NCBI GenBank assembly: GCA_024763175.1
Contig: JANTGA010000006.1
Location: forward strand, 1 to 42,907
DNA: 42,907 nt
Reading direction: 5' to 3'
Source of the DNA: Sulfurovum sp.
GTDB taxonomy: Bacteria > Campylobacterota > Campylobacteria > Campylobacterales > Sulfurovaceae
A model generated the notes under the pieces. The model did no database searches. It saw only the letters and a list, made by a program, of their open reading frames with translations, and was not told where the DNA came from. Numbering within the stretch: the stretch's first letter is position 1; every line of letters begins with the position of its first letter. The position numbers and the translations under genes were made by a program. Below are positions 37,693-42,907 of the stretch, in pieces.

Positions 37693-38346
37693 ATGAAGAT
37701 ATTATTGCTAGAGGATGATGTGATCCTTCAAGAGATCATTGAAGAGTTTTTGCTGGAGCAGGGGTACGAAGTATCGGCATTCTATGATGGAGAGAAAGCG
37801 CTGGATGCGATCGGGGATCATTTTTATGATTTGCTTCTATTGGATGTCAACGTCCCCTCTATCGACGGTTTTGAGATTTTGGCTTACCTCCGTGATATCG
37901 GCAACAGAGTACCTGCGATCTATATCACATCACTTTCGGGTATCGATGATCTCAAAAAAGGCTTTGCGCTTGGTGCCGACGACTATCTCAAAAAGCCCTT
38001 TGACCTCGAAGAGCTTCAAACCAGAATAGAACATATCGCCAAAGTCTACAACCTTGCCGATGAGATCACCTTCGATTCAATCCGATTCAATCCGAAACTG
38101 CACAAGATTTATGATGGGCAGAGAGAGATCAATATGCGGCAGAAAGAGTCTGCCGTACTGGAGTACTTCATCCGCAATCAGAGCAAAGTCATCTCCTGTG
38201 ATGAATTGATCGAAAATCTCTGGAGCGATGATCAGATCCCGACCCATGCAACGATTCGTACCTATATCAAAAACCTGAGAAGACTGTTTGACCGGGACTA
38301 TATCGAAAATATCAAAGGAGAGGGTTATCGTTTTAACATCCTATGA
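37693..38346 (+). CDS. OmpR-family response regulator
   Basis: Receiver domain MKILLLEDDVILQEII, LLLLDVNVPSIDGFEIL, KKPFDLEEL, with C-terminal winged helix. Confidence 0.93.
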   Translation: MKILLLEDDVILQEIIEEFLLEQGYEVSAFYDGEKALDAIGDHFYDLLLLDVNVPSIDGFEILAYLRDIGNRVPAIYITSLSGIDDLKKGFALGADDYLKKPFDLEELQTRIEHIAKVYNLADEITFDSIRFNPKLHKIYDGQREINMRQKESAVLEYFIRNQSKVISCDELIENLWSDDQIPTHATIRTYIKNLRRLFDRDYIENIKGEGYRFNIL

Positions 38347-39496
38347 GAGACGGGCACTCTACCGCTTTTTGGCGCTCTATCTGGGTTCTGTCTTTATTTT
38401 GCTGGCGATTATCGGTTATCTCTTTTTTGAAAACAATGTTGCGATGATGATGAGTTCGACCAAGTATGAGATGATGTATCAGGCGCGTAAAATCTCTTCA
38501 AAGATCGTCATGACAGCGATGGGAGGGGAGCGTGTCGACAAGAAGCGCTATCTGAATGATCTGGACCATCAGCGTTTCAAGGTGGGCTATTATGACAAGA
38601 GGCGGCAAAAGATCTCTGGAACGACCGAGAATTTCGAGAATTTCGACCAAAGTTTTTCGTCTGATAAAAAATCATGCTACGCAGTACTTGAGGACCCGAG
38701 TGAACATCTGGGTGTTCGCTATATCGTACTCAAGGAGAGTAATCTCTCCCGTGAGATCCACGCGATGCGGATGAAAATCGTCGGCTATCTGATCCTCTCT
38801 TTTATCTTTATGGGTGTGATTGGCTATTTTCTGGCACGTCTTTTTCTCGCACCGGTACGCCAAAAGATCGAATCACTCGACCGCTTCATCTCCGATACGA
38901 CCCACGAGCTCAATACCCCTGTCTCCGCTATCCTCATGACGATACAGACACTCAAAGGCTGCGACCCTAGAAAGCTCAAACGCCTCGAAGCGAGTGCCAA
39001 GCGTCTCAGTACGATGTATGGTTCGCTGACCTATCGTCTGGAGGAGAGAGGGAGAGAGCAGCAAGTCGAGCGGCTCTCACTCACAGAGCTCATCGAGGAG
39101 CGGGTACAGTATGCCAAAGCGTTGATCGAATCCAAAGGGCTGCGAGTTGATCTGGATCTTGATGTACTCTACGGCAGAATGGATCGTGAAAGTGCACTCA
39201 GGCTCATCGACAATCTCCTCTCCAATGCGATCAAATACAGCGACCCGGATGGCTCGATCAGGATTGTCGCCAAAAAGAGTCGTCTGATCGTCGAAGATGA
39301 GGGTGTCGGGATCGATGAAGCGGCCCAAAAAGATATCTTCAAGCGCTACAAGCGTGCCAACAAAGAACGCGGCGGTTTCGGTATCGGACTGGATATTGTA
39401 CTGTCGATCTGCAAACGCTATGGGATCAAGATCAAATCGGAGTCGCAGAAGGGAAAGGGAAGCCGCTTTATACTTATGTTTCCCAATGGCACATAG
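38288..39496 (+). CDS. Sensor histidine kinase
   Basis: Two TM helices; SDTTHELNTPVSAILMTIQTL H-box; LLSNAIKYSDPDGSI; VEDEGVGIDEAAQKDIFKRYKR; GGFGIGLDIV. Exact start uncertain. Confidence 0.9.
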   Translation: MTGTISKISKERVIVLTSYERRALYRFLALYLGSVFILLAIIGYLFFENNVAMMMSSTKYEMMYQARKISSKIVMTAMGGERVDKKRYLNDLDHQRFKVGYYDKRRQKISGTTENFENFDQSFSSDKKSCYAVLEDPSEHLGVRYIVLKESNLSREIHAMRMKIVGYLILSFIFMGVIGYFLARLFLAPVRQKIESLDRFISDTTHELNTPVSAILMTIQTLKGCDPRKLKRLEASAKRLSTMYGSLTYRLEERGREQQVERLSLTELIEERVQYAKALIESKGLRVDLDLDVLYGRMDRESALRLIDNLLSNAIKYSDPDGSIRIVAKKSRLIVEDEGVGIDEAAQKDIFKRYKRANKERGGFGIGLDIVLSICKRYGIKIKSESQKGKGSRFILMFPNGT

Positions 39497-39500
39497 ATGC

Positions 39501-39986
39501 CTATTGTTTTTGTTCGGATCTGTGATGAGAAGTACGGGACTCAAGCAAGACAAAAGCCAATGCCGACCCCACCACACAAAAGATAATCGAATAGCCCGTT
39601 GGCAGATCGAGATAGTAGGAGAGGAGCAGTGCAGCGACAATAGCAATCGAACCAAATCCCCAGGCGAAATAGAGTGGCTCAAATCGTCTCTGTATCGTCG
39701 CAGCATAAGAGGGTGCAACCAGCAGCGAAAAGACGACCAGTACGCCGGCACTCTGCACGGAAGAAGTGACTGTCAATGCCAGCGCTGAAAAGAAGACCAA
39801 CTCTTTGACGACGCCGGATGTTTTGGGATAAATGACAAACATGACGATCGCTATCGTACCATAGATCACAAAAGCACCCAGCACATCTTCGGGCATAGTG
39901 AAGAGAATATCCGCAGCACTGAGCTTGTTGGTTGGGCTATCAGGAGAGTATCGGAGGTGCCCTGCCTTAGATTTTCTGGAGCTCAA
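39501..39986 (-). pseudogene. Truncated metal ABC transporter permease (ABC-3/ZnuB-like), C-terminal part only
   Basis: 161 aa: ALTVTSSVQSAGVLVVFSLLVAPSYAATIQRR...LLLSYYLDLPTGYSIIF matches the C-terminal half of ABC-3 permeases. No N-terminal half is seen upstream. Confidence 0.6.
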
Positions 39987-40068
39987 AGGAACCTTTAATG
40001 CTTAAATACTATAATTACAATAATTTTACTGATAGCACCGATAAGTTAATAAATGGTGTTTTGAAAAA

Positions 40069-40476
40069 GTGTCTTGTATTGACAATAAGATTTTTAAAGG
40101 TATAGTGTATCACCCTGTGAGACGGTTACGAGAAAAACTTAATACTATTTTTGCAGTATGGTTGAGTGCCTATCTTGTGGTGTTGCAGTTGGCAACGACC
40201 TCACCGGAACTTCACCATTTCATAGATGGTGCATCATTTCAGCAAAGTATGGAGCATAGTCGTCAGGATACGGTTGCAGATGGTGGGCACGACCATCATC
40301 AGTGTGCCGTTACCTTATTGGCTTTGGGCATATTGCCTACACTATTTATCTCCTATCATTTCGAAACACAACAGACGACAAAGCCTGTTCCGGCACAGCA
40401 TGATCTCTATATTGTTGTGGCCTCAGCAAAAGATTTCAATCCTCGGGATCCTCCCCAAAACTCTCTCTCCCATTAA
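40069..40476 (+). CDS. Small His-rich membrane/periplasmic protein, possible metal-binding partner of the downstream receptor
   Basis: TM helix then LHHFIDGASFQQSMEHSRQDTVADGGHDHHQCAVTLLALG and a C-terminal RDPP motif. Start could be internal. Confidence 0.55.
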   Translation: MSCIDNKIFKGIVYHPVRRLREKLNTIFAVWLSAYLVVLQLATTSPELHHFIDGASFQQSMEHSRQDTVADGGHDHHQCAVTLLALGILPTLFISYHFETQQTTKPVPAQHDLYIVVASAKDFNPRDPPQNSLSH

Positions 40477-40664
40477 TTATAAACAGTGGTATTGCACTAT
40501 CCGAAAAAGCATGTTACAAGCTTGAGAAAGCAAGTGTTGTCACATTGCGAATAGCTCGACAGGCTTGTTAGTAAAAAGTTACTATGCAATAAAGCCAAAT
40601 GAGAGGTGCTATAATTAAGAAGAAATATTAAATATTATTTCGTAAACGCTACAAAAGGAAATCA

Positions 40665-42680
40665 ATGAGAAGAACTATTTACTACAGTATGGCTGCACTG
40701 CTGACATGTGTAGCAGTGCTCAATGCAGAAGAGAGCAGTCAAATGGATGACATTACAGTCACTGCGACCCAAAATCCTAAGCTGAAAACCTATGAGGCAC
40801 CAGTGTCAGTCTCTGTCATAACATCAGAGGAACTCAAAGAGAAAGGTATCGCAAGCACAGAGGATCTCTTCAGACAGACAAGCGGTGTAGATGCAAAGAC
40901 AGCTGGAGGCTCAGTTATGCCTATCGTTCGAGGGCTCTCTGGTGAACAGGTTCTTATACTTGTTAATGGTGTGAGAATCTCAGATGAGAGACCCGGGGGC
41001 AATCATATCCTCTCTATCGATCCTGCGCAGGTTGACAGGGTAGAGATTGTGAAAGGCCCTGGTTCTATACTGTATGGTGCTGGAGCGATAGGTGGTGTTG
41101 TCAATATTATCACCAAAAAAGCCCCCAAAAGAGAGACAGAAGAATTTGTCATAAGCGGTGATGTCTCTGCTGGCTATGGAAGCAACAACAATGCAAAGAA
41201 TATACAGGGACAGTTGAATGCCAGCTCAAAAGATCTCAATCTCTATGTAGGAGGAGTCAAGCGTAAATCGGACAATATCAACTCTCCGGAAGAAGAGGTG
41301 AAGTTTAGCTTCTATGATGGTTATACCGTATGGGGTGGAGGAGACTATACTGTAGAGGCTTGGAATATCGCTGCCAACATTTGGCAGACAAAAGCTGATA
41401 TTGGTATCACTGCACCTAGATCCTTTCTTTCTGACTCCTACAAGGATGAGAAACATACTATGGGAGATGTCAAGATCAGCTATCAATCTGATAGCGGATT
41501 ATTGAGACAGTTTGATCTTCTAGCAGGCTATCAGGAACACAATAGGCATCGAATACGCCAACCAAACGAAAAATTACTTGTTGATATCAAGGTGGACAAG
41601 AAGACACCAACGCTTCGAGGACAGTGGGTTCTTATGCCAAATGAGTCAAATCGTATTACAACGGGATTCGACCTTTTTGATGAAGATCTTACATCGTCTA
41701 GAACCATGAAAGGTTTTCCTCCTGTTATAGCCAAATTTGATGGAGTGCCTGTAATTTCACCATCCTCACGCAAGGGTATCGGTATCTTTCTTCAGGATGA
41801 ATACGCGTTTAGCGAAAAGCTGAACTTTACAGCGGGGATGCGTTATGACTCCATTGAGACTAAGACCGACGGTGCCCCTCCTCCATTCTTTATCACTTCA
41901 CCGCAATCAGATACTGATTCTGCATTCAGCGGTGAGCTTGGAGTTGTTTATAAAACAGGCAAAAACAGCAATATCTATGCCAATATTGGCCGTGCATTCA
42001 GAGCCCCTACACTGATAGAGCGATACTATTTCGGCCCGCACGACGGACCTGCACAGGACAGAGGAAACCCGAATTTGGATCCTGAAATCAGTCTCAATAT
42101 AGATATCGGAGCACGTGTCAAAACAGATGATTATCAGGTCTCAGCATCTCTTTTTCATAATACTGTCCACGATTTGATTCAAAAGGTTCTGATCAATCCG
42201 AATGATCCGGTACCACTGCAAATATATCAGTATCAAAATGTCTCTGATGCTGCACTTTATGGTGGGGAGCTGGATGCAAGCTACTTTATCAATGATGAGT
42301 GGAACCTGTTTGCCTCTGCCTCCTTGACAATTGGCGAGAATAAGAGTGACGACAATCCGCTCAATTCAATACCACCAGCCAAAGTACGCTATGGTGCAAA
42401 CTATGAGACATACTGGAAAGATATGGATATCAACTTGGAACTCTCTGCAGTAAGTGCGGCAAAACAGGACAGGAACGGCATCGGAGAGAAGAAGTCACCG
42501 GGATATACTACAGCTGATTTTAGGGCGAATTTGATATATGATAACGATATTAAAGTTCTCTTTGTAGTTGAAAATATCTTTGACAAAAAATATTATGATT
42601 ATCTCTCCTACGGGTTCCAAGAGCTTGACTATGCCTCTATGGGGAGGAATGTGAAGATAGAAGTAGGATATACTTTTTAA
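40665..42680 (+). CDS. TonB-dependent outer-membrane receptor
   Basis: Signal peptide, TonB box-like MDDITVTATQ, plug domain PIVRGLSGEQVLILVNGVRI...VEIVKGPGSILYGAGAIGGVVNIITK, C-terminal aromatic VEVGYTF-like end. Confidence 0.93.
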   Translation: MRRTIYYSMAALLTCVAVLNAEESSQMDDITVTATQNPKLKTYEAPVSVSVITSEELKEKGIASTEDLFRQTSGVDAKTAGGSVMPIVRGLSGEQVLILVNGVRISDERPGGNHILSIDPAQVDRVEIVKGPGSILYGAGAIGGVVNIITKKAPKRETEEFVISGDVSAGYGSNNNAKNIQGQLNASSKDLNLYVGGVKRKSDNINSPEEEVKFSFYDGYTVWGGGDYTVEAWNIAANIWQTKADIGITAPRSFLSDSYKDEKHTMGDVKISYQSDSGLLRQFDLLAGYQEHNRHRIRQPNEKLLVDIKVDKKTPTLRGQWVLMPNESNRITTGFDLFDEDLTSSRTMKGFPPVIAKFDGVPVISPSSRKGIGIFLQDEYAFSEKLNFTAGMRYDSIETKTDGAPPPFFITSPQSDTDSAFSGELGVVYKTGKNSNIYANIGRAFRAPTLIERYYFGPHDGPAQDRGNPNLDPEISLNIDIGARVKTDDYQVSASLFHNTVHDLIQKVLINPNDPVPLQIYQYQNVSDAALYGGELDASYFINDEWNLFASASLTIGENKSDDNPLNSIPPAKVRYGANYETYWKDMDINLELSAVSAAKQDRNGIGEKKSPGYTTADFRANLIYDNDIKVLFVVENIFDKKYYDYLSYGFQELDYASMGRNVKIEVGYTF

Positions 42681-42734
42681 CTATTTGTTGAGAAGAGTGA
42701 ACAGTGATATACGCAGCAATAGCGGAAAAAAAGG

Positions 42735-42907
42735 ATGAGGATGAATGTAGGGCTTATTAGTGATATGGTGGATTATGGCGTATTGGGATTATTGGGATTG
42801 ATGGGATTCGTGGTCCTCTTTTTCTGGATAGAACGCCTGCTCTACTACCGTACGGTAAAAGTGGAGAACTATACGACAGAGGAGGCACTGGAGCTGGACC
42901 TCTCCAA
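42735..42907 (+). CDS. exbB: ExbB/TolQ/MotA-family proton channel protein (partial, runs off the right edge)
   Basis: MRMNVGLISDMVDYGVLGLLGLMGFVVLFFWIERLLYYRTVKVENYTTEEALELDLS; immediately follows the TonB-dependent receptor. Confidence 0.75.
   Translation, partial: MRMNVGLISDMVDYGVLGLLGLMGFVVLFFWIERLLYYRTVKVENYTTEEALELDLS

Overview
The window looks like ordinary chromosome of a Campylobacterota bacterium, possibly Sulfurovum-like (taxon inferred from gene content). Housekeeping blocks include uvrC (partial), nadB, nhaD-type antiporter, guaA, htpG, hemD, a purD-RDD-lptD-J-domain-PRTase-pnp run followed by atpE, tRNA-Leu(GAG), HU, dnaJ, recR, rpsO, grpE-dnaK, a chorismate mutase, a two-component system, and a TonB-dependent receptor followed by exbB (partial). 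No CRISPR, prophage, transposase or rRNA was seen. The parts most worth follow-up are: (1) an apparently unannotated small RNA at about 37058-37223, made of two tandem hairpins that together display four copies of UCCUUGUU and end in a T tract; (2) a compact peptidoglycan salvage cluster (namZ-like, amidase, SSS transporter, anmK, amgK, murU); (3) a probable type II restriction-modification pair with an unnamed PD-(D/E)XK-like protein; (4) a HAIR-like HspR site over the grpE-dnaK promoter plus a separate perfect 12-9-12 inverted repeat; (5) a perfect 16-bp tandem repeat upstream of an Rrf2-DHH-HAD operon; (6) a 6S RNA candidate upstream of purD with a large perfect dyad between them; (7) a J-domain gene whose N-terminus is reconstructed only by a one-base shift at an A run. 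All family names were assigned by reading the translations, without database searches.
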